Positions 46,485 to 60,600 of a stretch of 64,000 nt of DNA are shown here, piece by piece. The notes under the pieces are model-generated. The model was not told where the DNA came from. It searched no databases and saw only the letters and a program-made list of their open reading frames with translations. This DNA comes from Tamarix chinensis. Lineage: Eukaryota; Streptophyta; Magnoliopsida; Caryophyllales; Tamaricaceae. The DNA is taken from contig CM060180.1 of assembly GCA_030549775.1 (NCBI GenBank), positions 85,759,172-85,823,171 on the forward strand, given 5' to 3'. A program made the translations under genes and the position numbers. How positions within the stretch are numbered: position 1 is the stretch's first letter; each line of letters starts with the position of its first letter.

Positions 46485-47224
46485 ATATATGTCATATCAT
46501 TATCATAAAAAATCATTTTGTCATACTTTTTTACACAAAATATTTACATATGATAACATGCTCTTTTTGATAATTTTGAGGATATACAATACATAATTAT
46601 AACATATCAAATCATACTTAGCATATTTCAGACATAAAAACCATATCCTACTATCATGTAAGATTTACTATTTTAATAAGGTATAAAAATTACCATATAG
46701 TAACATTCTTAAGACATTTATACATAAAACTCTTAACTTGTTATCACATGATGTTTAACATTTTAGGAGAGTATAAAAGTTACATAAATTCCAACAAAAA
46801 CACAAAGTAGTAACATTATACTAAATACTATAAGATCTTGCTAATCAACTTTTGCACCTAAAAATAATACTACAATACCATATTAATATTTAACAAAAAA
46901 ATAATAAAATATTTATTATCTAAAAATACTAAAATACCCTTATTAATAAATTAGGTAAAAAAAATTGTAGAAGAATTCTCATGCCACGCATGCAACATGA
47001 TTCATGCATAAAAGAAAGGGGGTTTCTAGTTAAGGGTGGTTTGGTGTTGGTTGAGGAGGAAAGGTGAGGTAGTGGTAGTGGAGATGGTGGTGGTTGGTTC
47101 TGTTGGTGGCTGATGTTGGGAGGCTGCGGTGGAGGGGTGATAGCAGTGGTGTCGGGGCACGGTGGTGAGTGCAAGAGAAAGAGAAGGACTACGATATGGT
47201 GGAGGAGATGATGGTGGATGGTGG
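46485..47224 (-). mobile_element. Possible reversed fragment of the long-LTR family (J)
   Basis: AT-rich sequence leading at 46980-47224 into a G-rich block (GGTGGTTTGGTGTTGG, GTGGTGGTTGG) after a CATGCCACGCATGCAACATG patch. That order mirrors element B around 22800-23250. Element E is inserted at its right edge. Confidence 0.35.
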
Positions 47225-50200
47225 TATAGCACCCTAATTTTTATTACTGAAAAATAAAATCGATTTACAGTGGAAGCATATAATCAAAATATTAGGTGTT
47301 ACCATTGTAATTGACATGATTTTAGTTTAATATACCATCCTTACATCAGTCACAAGGCTAAAAATATTCATAGTAAAAAAAAAAGGTAATTAGAAATGAG
47401 AGAAGCTTTTATAAATACAATACGAGTTTGAAGATGAAATCAAGGGTATAATAATAGAATACAAACTAAGTGATACTATGGATCAAAGATTCCAAATGTA
47501 TTTGGGTAAAAACATCATCAAAATAACATAACTCTTTGTCCAAACATCTAGTAAGGATAAAAGTTATTCCTCCCCACACAATGTACAAAAGCAGCAAAAT
47601 CATTCAGCTGATCCTCAAAGACTTGTACAAAAATGCCAAGGTCCTCTGCTTATGGGAATGATTAATACCCATGAAAATAATGGTTAGTACGCTACTTACT
47701 AAGTAAGGTAACCATATTATCGAGCCAGGGATGTAGATAAATATATACATTCATAGTAGATGATAAGTACGCATATAGTTTATGAAAAGTCTCATAAGGT
47801 ACATATTGATTCAATTCTCTTTATTAGATATAATCATTTTTTTATTCTTTTATTTATGTTGAGTATTGGGACTCCACTATTTTTAAACAAGTAGAACGGT
47901 TTGAAATACCTCTCAGGAACAACACACCTAAGCCACTATTATCATTTGGTGGAACGAATTAAAAAACATCACCTTCTCATGGTAAAATACTCCCAAGCCA
48001 ATGTTATCATCTGATGGAACAAATTTGAACATCACCTGGGTCCTAACTCACGTACTCTTCCACTTTAAATCATTAATGTCTTATCCATTATGTTACTAAT
48101 CTCAAATCATGTTATTATTTACGATGAGTATAGAGCCCCACTATTCTTAATCTAGTGGGACAGACTAAAGCATCTCTCAGGGACAACACACCTAATCCAT
48201 TGTTATCATATTATGGAATAAATCTATAAAAACACCTTCTCAAGGCAAAATGTTCTAGATATATTATTATCATTCGGTGGAACAGATCTAAAAAATATCA
48301 CCTTGGCCCGATTCACTTATTTTTTTATTTCAAGTGATTAATGTCTTATTGATGATTGATTCATAGGTACATAACATATTAAAGTAGGTAAGCACATAAT
48401 GTAGGTCATAAGGTTGTTGTTCAAAGTTAAGATCCTTATAATCTCTAAAAACCCTTATTTGACACTTCATCATAAATTTTCTCCTATTAGTCTTTTAATC
48501 ACCAAATTTAGTATCTGTTCTTCAAATCTTATTGTTAGCAACCTATTCTAATCTCAAGGTCTAACTCTCTAACCTTGCACATACGATAATGATCCTACCC
48601 CAAAAATTACTATTCTTAGGGCTTATAAACCCTAATCAAATCGATCATAACTTTTCATATAGGGCGCAAACACTTACCATATTTGATATACATTCCCAAA
48701 ACCCTAATATTAACCACATATGTGAGTTTTGTGGTCTAACTCTACTGTTTTGCACATGTGATAATAGCCTCCTTGTTTTGGGGTTACTATTTCCAAATCA
48801 AACCATTTGCATACTTTATTTAAAGTTAGGTAATTCACAACTACTCTAAACACTTCATAGAAATTCCTTAGCAAATTTATATTATATAACACCTTAAAAT
48901 GCCATGATTCCCATATTTAACCCATACTGACCAAAATACTCTTATTGGTAACATAAATCTTATTTTATGTGATTCTTATATATTTAGTAATATTATTTCC
49001 AACTCCACATTTTTATCCAAAGACCTTATTATAATCATTTCATATTTATAATATCATTAATTTACTGATAAAACCACCATATTTCACACCGAAGATTTTT
49101 CAACATAAAACAACAATACCACATATTCTTTACTTGCTCATTTTCAATCATATAATATCAAATGCATGGCATAGCGTTAACATCATATATTAATTCACAC
49201 AATAACTTTAACATGGTATGATACAAAATACGCATAACACTTAGTAATCAAAACCCTAGACTACAACAATCATCCTTACTAAAATGGCTTTGGTCTCTAA
49301 GCTCGCAAATCCTACTCTACTTCTTTTGGAACCACAAGGAAATCACCTAATAAAAGCATAATAAAATATCATTAGGATTAAATCACCTATGTAAGGAAAT
49401 AGAAGGGTGAAGGAAGGAAGAAAACCTAACCAAGAAGGGTATTATTTGGGAAGAACTTGTGTAACCAAGCAAAGGGGAAAGTGGTGGTAGCCATGGGAAA
49501 TGGAGCATGAGTAATGACACAACTTACCGTTGCTAGGTAAGGTGCAACAGTGGAGGATGTTGAACAAGGGGGGTGTTTTTTGGTGGTAGAAGTCAAAGAG
49601 GGTGGTGTGGTAAGGTTGGAGGTGCCAAAAAGGAGGAAGGGCATTGCGGTTGTGGCTGTTGAAATGGAGGGGGAAACTTCGACTAATGCTGCCAAAATGG
49701 AGGAGGTAGCTTCAACTAAGGTTGCCAAAGGGGAGTAGGTTAGGCTGGAGTGAAAGTTGCTTCGACAAGGAAGGGAAAAAGAAAGAATAAGCTATAGTGG
49801 AGTTAGCCAAATGGGAGGGTTAGCTTTGGTTGTTTTAGGCAGTGGTAGAGGTGATGGTTAGCAACGATGGCCAGAAGTGGTGAGGGATAAATGGAAAAAG
49901 TTGCCGATGGTGATGTGGTTATCTTACCGGTGGTGGCTTCTCAGGTTGTTTTTGCAACGCCAAAGAGGTGGTGAAGGAGGAGAAGTGGTGTTGCATTGGT
50001 TGTAAAAATAAAAGAGAGAGAAGAGAGGTGGTAGCACTTAATGTTGAGCATGTGCATATATATATATATATGTCCATGCACCTATAAAGACTGGCATGAG
50101 GTGTAGAGGGAAAATTTCAACCTCAACCCTCATGCGTAGGAGGTAGGAGTTGATGAAAATGGGGAATGACCTGGCAGTTGGTATGGAGTGACGGGCGTGT

Positions 50201-51586
50201 AAATTGTCTATGGACAATGTTCAACATAGGGAGAAAGGGAAAAAAGGAGAAGGAGAGGGATCGACTAAGAGGGAAAGGAGCGAAAAAGGAAAAGAGGAAA
50301 AAGAATAGGGTTTAATATTTTTAATTTTTGATTATAAGATGCTTAATATAATTTATGTTAGAATAATGGGCTATATTAATTATCAATAAATGAGGATTAG
50401 GTTAAATTCTATGGTTAGAGAATTAGGAGAAGGTGAAAATACATATTTTCTGAGATTAGGATTAGGTTACGCTATTAATTACTCAAGATTAGGTTTAACT
50501 AAAATTTTAGCATATTATAGGTGGTGATAGCTTGAGGTGGAGGCAATGGTATGACAAAGACTACAAGATAGGGTGGTGTAGGGGCTAAAGTTGCTCTAGA
50601 GGGGGTGGAAAAAAGTGGTGGCAGTGGTGGAGGGGATTGAAGGTGGGTGATTGGCTACGGTGGGATACGCCAAAAGGGTGGGAGGGTGTAACGGAAACAA
50701 CTGCTATTACCTTGGGGGTCATTGTGGGAGAAGTTGCCGAGCAAATATGGTAGGGATCAACAAACCCTACCATAGGAAGGAGAGAAGAAAGAGAAGGACA
50801 TCATGGGAGAAATAATAAGAGGAGGAGGAGTAGAAGAAGAAGAAGAGGAACAAGGAGGTTGGTGGCTAGATGATCGAGGGGAAAAGTGTTGCTGGGATGT
50901 TGTAGTCGGTGTAGAGGGGAGCACGACAGGTTTGGTAAATCGTTAGGGAATGGGTCAAGGTGGTGACTTACATAAGGATGGGTGGTGGAGGTGCGTGTGC
51001 AGGCTGGATAGGAAGAAGGTTAGGCGACGGGGAAAATAAATGAGGCAGAGAGGGGAAGTAGGGGGAGGGTGTGTTTGGTTGATTAGGTGTAGATATGCGT
51101 TTGTATGTATATATATACATACAGGGTGAGTTATATGGGTGAGGGGAGTGATGAAACATAGTGGACAGAGAAGGGCAAGGTGATAGGGGTAAGGGAGAGG
51201 GATGGTTCGATAGGTGAGGGTTATGAGCTGCCGAGTGAGGTAAGGAGGGAGACAAGGAGAGTAGTCGGGGTAGAAAAATAGGGGCATACGGATGGGTAAT
51301 TAGGGGGGAAAATGGTAGGGTAAGTATATATATTATTTTAGTTTTAGGTTTAGTTTAGATAGATTAGGGTATCAGTTAGAAAATATATCGAGTAAAAATA
51401 ATTAGGTTTAGGATAGCTTTAATAGGAAGGAAAAATGTAAAATAATCGAAAAAAAATATTTAAGAATTTATTTAGGTTAAGGGTTAAATGTTATTAATAA
51501 AATAATTAGGCTAAGCTTTAAATATTAGTTTTTAAATTAATGGCTAAACATGCAAAAATAAAGGTTATGAAATTTCGGGGTGTTAC
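47225..51586 (-). mobile_element. Element E: reversed, older long-LTR-family copy
   Basis: On the + strand it runs TATAGCACCCTAATTTTTAT...AATTTCGGGGTGTTACA. The left end keeps the GGAAGCA and GTGTTACCATTG landmarks seen at the same place in element B. A palindrome-array equivalent (CCACTATTATCATTTGGTGG and variants, about six copies) lies at 47860-48300, and a G-rich pyrimidine-block equivalent at 49400-51290. The minisatellite is largely lost, giving 4.36 kb. The flanks GGTGG and GATAC do not match, so a TSD cannot be shown. Confidence 0.6.
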
Positions 51587-52329
51587 AGATACGACCAAGT
51601 GTTAGATATTGGGGGGTAATAAAATTGAAAATGTATCAAGGGTATTATAGTAACTTACAAGCTTGTTATTTATGGTTGTGCGTGGCTGAGAATTTGACAT
51701 CCCTGTGGCTAATCTTAGCTCTTGATTGGCTTGGCTTGACACATAGAAGGTTAGGATTCAATCTCATAAAATTTAAGATACATCTGAAGTAAAATTGAGT
51801 TTAACGACATATAAGCGTCCAAAATACTAAGTTTAAAAAATATATGATTAATTACAGAGTATTTTTAAATTATTTCTAAAATATAGTGATCCCTAAAATT
51901 TTATAAATTTTGGATAGCTAAAAGGGTCGATTCGAGACTTAAATATTGAAATAAGGCTAATCATAAAATGAATACTATTTTTTTCCTAGAATTATCCAAA
52001 TAAAATTTCAAAATGGCCTATGAGATTCGAAAAAAGACAAAATAATGAAAGAATCAAAATAATATGAAATAAGGTTGATAACCAAAAGTGACTCAAAAGA
52101 TCTAACAAATAGAAATTTAAGAGAAATGGTTAATAAATGAAAATAAAATATTTTAAAAATAAAACTAGTGTTTCTAATTTGATAAAAAATGTAATAAAAT
52201 ATTCAAAATAATATAATTTTATTTTAAAATATGGAATATTCTAAATAGACTAGGATTTTGGGAAACAGATATCACAAAGATCTTCAAGAAACGTTTTAAA
52301 ACTTCAAGAACGTTATATAAACCTTTTGT
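51587..52329. other. No gene recognised; AT-rich, probably old repeat
   Basis: No coding frame with family resemblance. A GAGGTATTACA end at about 52867-52877, beyond the MITE, could be the outer end of a reversed long-LTR copy covering this stretch, but the evidence is thin. Confidence 0.4.
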
Positions 52330-52646
52330 TAGGGATGTAAACGGGGCCGATTTTAACCGAAATACGACGGATACTTAAACAAATATGGATAAACGGATGC
52401 GAATATGGATATAGATGATGGGAAAAAAAATACCCATGTGGGTTTATCCATTGACTAATGGATTTATCCACTGGATAATATCCATTAATGGATAAACAGA
52501 TAATTTGTTGGGTAACATATATTCAACGAATACGGATATGGATGTATTAGGGGATACCTATTTGGATACGGATACAGATTTAGATACAGATTTTCTTATC
52601 GGATATGGATGAGAGTATGGGTATACATGCCCTATTTATATCTCTA
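52330..52646. mobile_element. hAT-like MITE, 317 bp
   Basis: Ends TAGGGATGTAAACGGGGC and GCCCTATTTATATCTCTA are inverted copies with a few mismatches. The inside is built of GATACGGATA/ATGGATAAAC repeats, as in plant MITEs of the TAGGGATGTAAACGGG type. Flanks CCTTTTGT (52322-52329) and GATTTTGT (52647-52654) agree at 6 of 8 positions, fitting an aged 8 bp hAT duplication. Confidence 0.75.
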
Positions 52647-53640
52647 GATTTTGTGAACTTCAAGATGTGATGGATATGCATATGCCTTCAAGAAGGATGT
52701 TTGTGATGAAACCCTAAATGGTCATCATTTTTCCTTTCATAAATATGGGATATATATTGTACACATCTATATCAATGTTAGATGTAACATAATATCTTCA
52801 TTTTTTTTGAAATGTTATTTTAAAAATAAAAATTTTAAAAATAAAAATTTTAAATTAAAAAAATAGAGGTATTACAATAATAATTATCTTACCTCAAGCT
52901 ATGAAAATGTAAATATCAACCTTTGCTATTCTCAATTATAAGAAGTTTAAAAGCTACAATCATGTTTATTCTTTCTCATAAATCTAGGATCATCTAGAAC
53001 ATGCATACGTTATATGAGTGCACATCTAAGAAGGTGCATATGAAATATAGGTGCAAAGGGATAGGGTAAAATTTGGTGTACCAATAAGTGTAATGTATAT
53101 AAAGCAATTTCAACATGATATTTTTTTTGTACTAATGTATATAATTTTAATTATTAGGTTATGAGCTTAAAAAGGTGTTACTATGTATACTTAAAATATA
53201 TTTAATTAACAATAATAAGTATCATATTATATTTATAAAATAAAATTTAAATAAGTTTTCTTATATAAAGATTTGACATTAATTATTTTATAATTAAATT
53301 AATTACTAATGTTATTTACTTTAATACGAGATAAGGGTGGGAAGGAAAAAATTACATATATGCTTAATATAAATTAAGTGGAGTATTAGAAACGACGAGT
53401 TATTAGACAATAAGTGAAAGATCTTAACAAAAAATAATTATCGTCTGTTTGGACTTTAAATAATCATGCTATTTATTAATTTTATATAACAACACTTTTT
53501 TTTTTCTGAGTTTTTAAAAGCATTCATACATTTACATCATATAACTTTAAATAAATAAATTAATATTAAAATATATACCAAAAATGCATATAGGATGATA
53601 ATTACCAAACAGTACCTAGTCTGGTCCTTTGTTGGTTGCA
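52647..53640. other. Intergenic AT-rich sequence upstream of the SGR2-like gene
   Basis: No coding frame or known repeat end was recognised apart from the possible GGTATTACA terminus at 52869-52877. The proximal promoter of the SGR2-like gene should lie near its right end. No TATA box could be assigned with confidence. Confidence 0.4.
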
Positions 53641-54372
53641 TCGGCGCGGCGGTGCCGGTGCGTGCGTGAATGCAGGGGCAAAACAACCGCCGATTCCTCC
53701 CCTCCCACTCGCCTGCGTAGCTATTCTACCTACCATTCTCGACCTAACGATAACTCTGAGAATCCCACAGACGTGTATAAGGGTAAACTTGCTTCCGTCA
53801 TCTTCCATGTCATCTTACGTCTTCTATCCAATTCTTCTAGCTCAGGCATTCCAGATTATTGTGGGATTCTTTCATTTTTGTTTTCCCAAAAATCCCACTA
53901 GCTTCTCTGCCACTATTCGTTTGACCTGTTGGTTTGATTCGTGTCATTGTTTTTCTTGTTAAAATTACGGTTCCTCGGCAATTCTTCTTTAGACTTGTTG
54001 CGTATCTATTTGCCATCGAAAAATAGACTTTCTCCGCCCTCTCTTTGTCTCTCAACGGTAGCCGTGATTGATATACCAGCCCAGTGATCGCCTGCCGGAA
54101 ACTCCCCTTGCCGACTTGTTCGTTAGCACCTCGATTGATAGTTACTGGTTTGATTTGGTTCGTCATCTCCTTGTCATCCCTTTCTTTTCAATCTTTCTCC
54201 CTCTAGATGCAATATTCATTTTCCTCGTGCAGTTCGTCTAGCATCATTGCTGGGGTTCCAGTTCCGTAAGTGGGCATTTTTTGAGTCACTTGAAAAATTC
54301 AATTGTTCTTTCTTTCTTTTTTTTTTCCAGCGAACAGCCTGTACCTATTGGAGCTCGAGGGTGCTGGTTATA
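53641..54372 (+). promoter_or_regulatory. Probable promoter/5' UTR of the SGR2-like gene
   Basis: Composition changes sharply at about 53640 to a GC-richer, CT-rich leader (CGGCGCGGCGGTGCCGG at 53642-53658), unlike the AT-rich flank. Frames up to 108 codons overlap on both strands but none resembles a known protein. A short intron fits at 54266-54330 (GTAAGTGGGC...TTTTTTTTCCAG). If spliced out, it removes an upstream in-frame stretch and brings the leader next to the start codon at 54373. The transcription start is unknown. Confidence 0.45.
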
Positions 54373-54634
54373 ATGGGTATCGATGAGTATCGCCGCGCTG
54401 GAGGTGAAAATGTGGCAAAGGCAACGTCAACGCCAGACGAAAGTAGTGTGTCTCCGTACAGGAATGAGGAAAATTCACTTGATATGTTGAAGAATACCCC
54501 CTCAAACATAGCTAGATTGGCAGATGAAATTGAGCAGTGTGAGGGTAGGCAAAAGTATCTTGCTCAGACCCGGAGCCCATCTGACGGAGGTGATGTCCGT
54601 TGGTATTTTTGTAAGGTCCCTTTGGGTATGAATG
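54373..54634 (+). CDS. SGR2: SGR2-like gene, coding exon 1
   Basis: 262 nt, ending after one base of a Glu codon (AATG|GTGAGT), phase 1. It carries the conserved LKNTPSNIARL and RWYFCKVPL segments. The first 35 residues or so (GGENVAKATSTPDES) are low-complexity and probably poorly conserved. Confidence 0.88.
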
Positions 54635-57600
54635 GTGAGTCTTCAGGTGAACCCAGTTCGCTGCCTTCGTTTGAAGGTTCGCTTTTGATGCTTAAGTATC
54701 GTTGAGAAACTCTTAACTTTTTCACTCACATTAAAACGCTGGTTTGTACTGTCATATTTCCAATTGATAATATCGCATGTACATTGTTGTGGGCCTTGTG
54801 GCTTACTCATTATATTTAAAAGGCTCAAAAGGAAATTTTACGGCTGGACAAATTTTGTTGGGGTAATGGAGAAATGTAAAACAAATGACATAAATCTTAA
54901 TTTTCATATCTATCAAATCGATGACAATTGTGTAAACTTGATTGGATTGGAAACCACTGTTGTTTAAGCTTCTAATCTAAACTGTAAGTTCAATATCTGG
55001 ACATTTAAGTGGTCTTCCTTTTCCATTTTAAACGCTTTGAAGATACCCTGTCCTCTTTTTTTTGCTCATTATACTTTAAAGCATGGCAATGCCCATATTT
55101 AGATCATTGAAAGTCTTTAGTTTTGGAAGTTGTGAGGTTGCATTGTATATCGTATTTTGTACTCAAACCATTAGTGGTAAATTCTTAGTCCATTGCTTAC
55201 TAGCCTTCATTCTTGGACACCAAATCCTGAAGATGAACTTTATGGCTGTTACTTTAGCTTTGACTTTTCATCTTGGTGGTGTTAATATTAATGATTCTAA
55301 GCATAGATGTGAGTTTGAAATTGGTGATATGAATTTGGATGAGTAAGATGGTGAATTAGATGTTTTATGGTTGAATAAACTGAAAAAGGGATGAGTTTAA
55401 GGATGAATTGAATTTGGTTACTACTATCTAAGGGTATGAATGAAGAATACACTTGGTAATCTTCAAACTAACTTTAAAAGATTCATAGAGATTTCTTTTA
55501 AAGGGTTGTATGAAGAGCACACAAAGTAAACTTTAATAGGAAAACTCAAACTCACAATGATGATTGAAATACGCAACTCACAAAAAGAGAATTAGCTTCA
55601 AAATTTTCATATCTTGTGCTTGTGATACACAACTAGGTGTGACCTTTTTATAGGCATACAAAAGATAACACCCTATGTTAACTACCATAACCCAACAACT
55701 CAAATAACCATGATAATGTAGGTACTTAACATATGACAACATCTCTAAGTTAGTTTAGGGAGACATGCAATCAACCCCTTTAATACCCCTAACTAACTTT
55801 ACAACAAACTTAACAATGTCTTAGGTTGTTTCTAATTGTTTCCATGCCCTTCATGTTTTTCTCTTGCCTTCTTTTGTCTTGTAACTGACACACACATGTG
55901 ATGATCATGTGCCAGCCTCTTCTTGAGATTCCCCATATGATTTGGGTAACTCAAGCTTATATGATTCAGGTAACATTTAAAGTTCTTGAGATTCCCCATA
56001 TGATTCGGGTAACTCAAGATTATATGCACTATTTCCAAAGTTTCTTTTCAATGATTCATCCACGGTAGGCATAAGCTCGTTCTTCCTTAAGTTAGAAAAT
56101 CTTTCCTTTCTTAAGTGCAATCATATAGGATCTCCTGGGGCAAACACCTTTTGACTTCAATGCTTGTTTTCCCTAGCTTGATACTTGGCGTTGGACTTCC
56201 CTCTATTGGTTTTCACTTTTTGATGAAGCCGTTGAAAATACTGAATTGTTTCTCATCAAGTCCATGATGCAAAACAATAGAAACTAATTACTTCATACAC
56301 CTTGATGGGTCTTGGTTGATTCTTAATAGCTTCCACTTTTGATGGGTCAACCTTTACTCCACTATTAAGAAGGTAGCCAAGGACCAAGGAAGATCACACT
56401 GATGATATAAAGCTACACTTTTCTAACTTTCCATATAACTTCACATCTCTTAATTTCTCCAACAGCTTTCTGCATAAGTTGATCTCCTTCATTCTTGCTA
56501 TAAACAAGTATATCATCAAGATAGACAACATGAATCACCAAGGAAGGGGCAGAATACTGCATTCATCAATCTCATGAAAGAACTTGGTGTAATGCAAAGA
56601 CCAAACAACATATCATCCATTTATAGTGACCTTACTTTATCTTGAAAGTTGTTTTCCATTTTTCACCTTACTTAATCCTCATTTGATGATATCCACTTCT
56701 CAAGTCAATTTTGGAGAAAACCCTAGCACCATATAACTCATCTAACATGTCATCAAGTCAATGCATTGATAACCTATACTTAATGGTAATATTATTTATG
56801 ACCCTTGAGTCTATGCACATCCCCCATGCCCTATCTTTCTTAGTAACAATCAAAGTGGGTACACAACATGGATTCATGCTTTTCCTCAGAAAACCCTTAT
56901 CAACGAGGTTTTGAATTTGCCTTTAGAGCTCTTTGGATTCCTTTGGATAACATCTGGCTACCTTATTTAGAATTAGCATAACTAGGACGAGAGCTATTTG
57001 GTGCTCAATTCCTCTCAAAGGTGGTAACCTTGGCAGCATGTCTTCAAACTCCTATATAAGTTGTTGTAGCCTCGGATCCATGATACTTTCCTACCCTTGT
57101 TGTAACTCTTTCATAACCAAAGCATAACAAACGTTCTCCTCCTCAGTGGCATCAATCATGGCATGCTCACACAAAAAGAGATTCTCAAACCCTCAAGCTC
57201 CTTTTGACTCCCCATTATCACAAGTTAATGGTTTCAACTTGTACTTCTTTTTGCCCTTACAAATTGTGTATTCATTAATGACACCATCACATTTTAATCA
57301 TATTGGCATGCATCCATCGGCAAACACATCACAAAGAACTATAAGAAACAAGGATTTGCTTTGTTATTGTCACTGTCCTGTCTTTATTCAGCCATTGTAA
57401 TGAACTGGGCTTTGGGTGGTGTGTAGTTTGCAAGTTCAACTTCAAAAGCAGCTATGTAATCGACGCCCACATGTGATGATCATGTTCTATCCTCTTCTCT
57501 TGTCGTTTCTAGTTGTTGCCATGCCCTTCGAGTTCTTTTCTTGCCTTCTTTTGTATCATAACCGACGCCCACACATGTGATGATGATGTATAACGCTCTT

Positions 57601-60600
57601 CTTGCAACAAATTCACTCCTTCAAAGAATAATTCAAGAAAGGGCTTGACTCTTGTGTAGTACTTTCAAGAAATCAATTACTATTGGCTCCATGATCAAGA
57701 AATGCAAATCCTCCTCTTCTTGGCACGCACCTTCATCAATAGGTATATTTTTCTACTGATTTGGGATGAGAGACTGTTGAAGATATGCAATTTCATCGTT
57801 CCAAATTACTCAAAATCTTCCTCTCTCATTACTGTGGTTATCTTTGCTGGCATTCTTATTCTCTGTTTTTAGTTTCAAGTGGTCTATCTTCGAGTGGGTG
57901 GTCATAGTTGGGGAGTGCTGCTTCAATCTTGTTGGCTCAAGTAGTTCAACTTCTATCCAGTAAAGGCTAGTATCGGGGAGTATGGGAAACAGAAAAAAAT
58001 AAGGACCAGAATGGAGCCATTGTCAGCAGTTTGCAGCCCAGCTGGTAGAAATGCCCGTTGATTTATTACATGTTAATTTGCTTCACCTTATGAACTACCA
58101 TGTGTATGGTCCTTCAACCATTAGATCTTATATCTCTTTTGTGTTGGTTAATTGATACCTATATGCATGCTTGCCTTATTGGTCTAGAGTCAAATGCATC
58201 CTGGCAGTTGGATGATCTAATAACTCAGTGAGTTGCTTATCAGAGTTTTTAAACTTTGTTTGTGACCACCATGTAGTTATTTTTAGGGTCTCAGAAGCAA
58301 GGTGTACAATAAATGGTTGCTTTGACTAGTTTATGATGCAGCACTTACTTTTTGGAGTTTTACCTTTTGTATCTTTTGACGCCTAACAATACATTTCATA
58401 ACAAGAGGACAGTAGCAGATGATCAAATAATAAATATTTCGAGATTGTGGGAAAGGGAGAGTACTTTCGATTTGGTATGAGGGATTCTCTTGCTATAGAG
58501 GCGTCCTTCTTGCAGGTCAAGTATTGTTTGCCCACTTGAAGGCGTATATTTGCTGTATGAATAATATAAATTAACGCATGTTAGATCATGCTTGCCTTAT
58601 TGGTCTAGAGTCAAATGCATCCTGGCAGTTGGATGATCTAATAACTCAGTGAGTTGCTTATCAGAGTTTTTAAACTTTGTTTGTGACCACCATGTAGTTA
58701 TTTTTAGGGTCTCAGAAGCAAGGTGTACAATAAATGGTTGCTTTGACTAGTTTATGATGCAGCACTTACTTTTTGGAGTTTTACCTTTTGTATCTTTTGA
58801 CGCCTAACAATACATTTCATAACAAGAGGACAGTAGCAGATGATCAAATAATAAATATTTCTAGATGGAATTCTTCCAGATGAAGAGGTTCTTTTTGTTT
58901 CCTTTTTTCTCTCTTATATTGCGTACACGTGCTGATCAATTCCTGCTTTATCTTTTGACAGAGCTGGCTGCTTCAGTTCCTCGAACCGAGATTGTGGGAA
59001 AGGGAGAGTACTTTCGATTTGGTATGAGGGATTCTCTTGCTATAGAGGCGTCCTTCTTGCAGGTCAAGTATTGTTTGCCCACTTGAAGGCGTATATTTGC
59101 TGTATGAATAATATAAATTAACGCATGTTAGATCATGCAATCTAGAGCCATGTGTAGCATATAAATTCAGGGAGTTGTCTTCAGTCAAGCGAAGGTTTGA
59201 TTTAGATGTAAACGGGACAACTCTATTGGAACTGTTGTAAGCATTGGAGAGGAAGTTGATGAATCTTAGTGCTGTTTCCTGATGATATCACCTATTGATT
59301 TTTTTCCTCGTTTTTTGGCTGCACAGAGAGAAGAAGAATTGCTTTCTTATTGGTGGAAGGAGTATGCAGAATGCAGTGAAGGTCCTAAGGGTCAATGTGG
59401 CTCTAGTCCTAAGGTGGATTTTGATACAAGCTTTCAAAATTCTGAACTTTATGCAGTTGAAGAAGAGAGAGTCGGTGTTCCTGTAAAAGGTGGTCTGTAC
59501 GAGGTAGGAATTTCCCCCCTCTATGAGGAGCAATAAGAATGTTGTATGCATTCTATATTGGTTGTGTGCAGGAAATAGGGACATTTTAAGATAATTTATT
59601 TACCTCATCTATATTTTTTTTTATTTACTTTTTATGTTTTGTCTTGTCTTGTTTTGTTTGTTATGTTTGGGGGGGTGGGGTGGCTGGCTGGGTGGGCAGG
59701 GGTCACTATATAACTTGCAAATTGGCACATGTCATGAGGGAGAGCTGACAGTATGCATGTACGCTTATTGCTTTTCTCAGTTCATCTAAGAAATTTAGGT
59801 GTAATTGTACGTTGCTATATCAGAAATTCATCACATTATCTCTCTTTTTATTATATATATACATATGTATATACATACATACATATATATGCATATATCT
59901 ACACACACACACAAACACAGACACACACACATATATATATATGTATGTATATGTATTATTGCTTTAGAGCGATAAATTTGTTTGTGGATAAATTCTCTTT
60001 CAGCTCCTGTTTGTAGAATTGTTGTGTCTCTATGGGGATTTGAAAACTGTTAATATATGGATCATAATTTATAATTAACCCCATGGATATTTTTTTTGGG
60101 GGAATCCGTGCCTTAAGGTTGTAAGTTGGTGCGTAAAACTTACTCTTTCTTCATTTTCTCATTTGTTTATTTCTCCAATTGATTTGCTTGCGTTATCAAA
60201 TTTGCATGACTTAAATGAATATTTGAGGTGGTATCTCCCTGTTTTACAGCCAAATCTATTTTGACCTTCACAAGGTACTCGAATATAATTTCATTCTTGT
60301 CTTCATCACAACAGAAACAATGAGGCCGGCCTCTCTGTTTTGCCTCCCCAATGCATACATTAATTCCTCTTGCTTTGATGCTAGCTATTATTTGAGCAAT
60401 GATTCTATCTTGGTGTGAAATACTTTTTAGTTTAATAATATATTGACCTGGTATATTGTGCTTCATATAATATATTTATGTTGTGGTGAAATGATCGTTT
60501 GATCAGGTAGATTTGCTTAAAAGGCATTCTTTTCCTGTGTACTGGAATGGGGATTATCGGCGTGTCTTACGAGGTCAGTGGTTTGCACTAAGTGGAGGCC

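Larger units (their letters stand above)
54635..58961 (+). other. SGR2-like gene, intron 1 (4.3 kb, transposon-bearing)
   Basis: Donor GTGAGT, acceptor CTTTTGACAG. It holds a decayed gypsy element (about 55360-57610) and the partial exon 2 duplication (58166-58591). The stretch 54700-55350 contains only short frames (for example 55083-55346) with no family resemblance. Confidence 0.8.

Noticed and set aside
53602..54166. Overlapping open frames of 68-109 codons on both strands upstream of the SGR2-like gene
   Set aside because: They overlap one another, lack family resemblance, and lie where a promoter and 5' UTR are expected.
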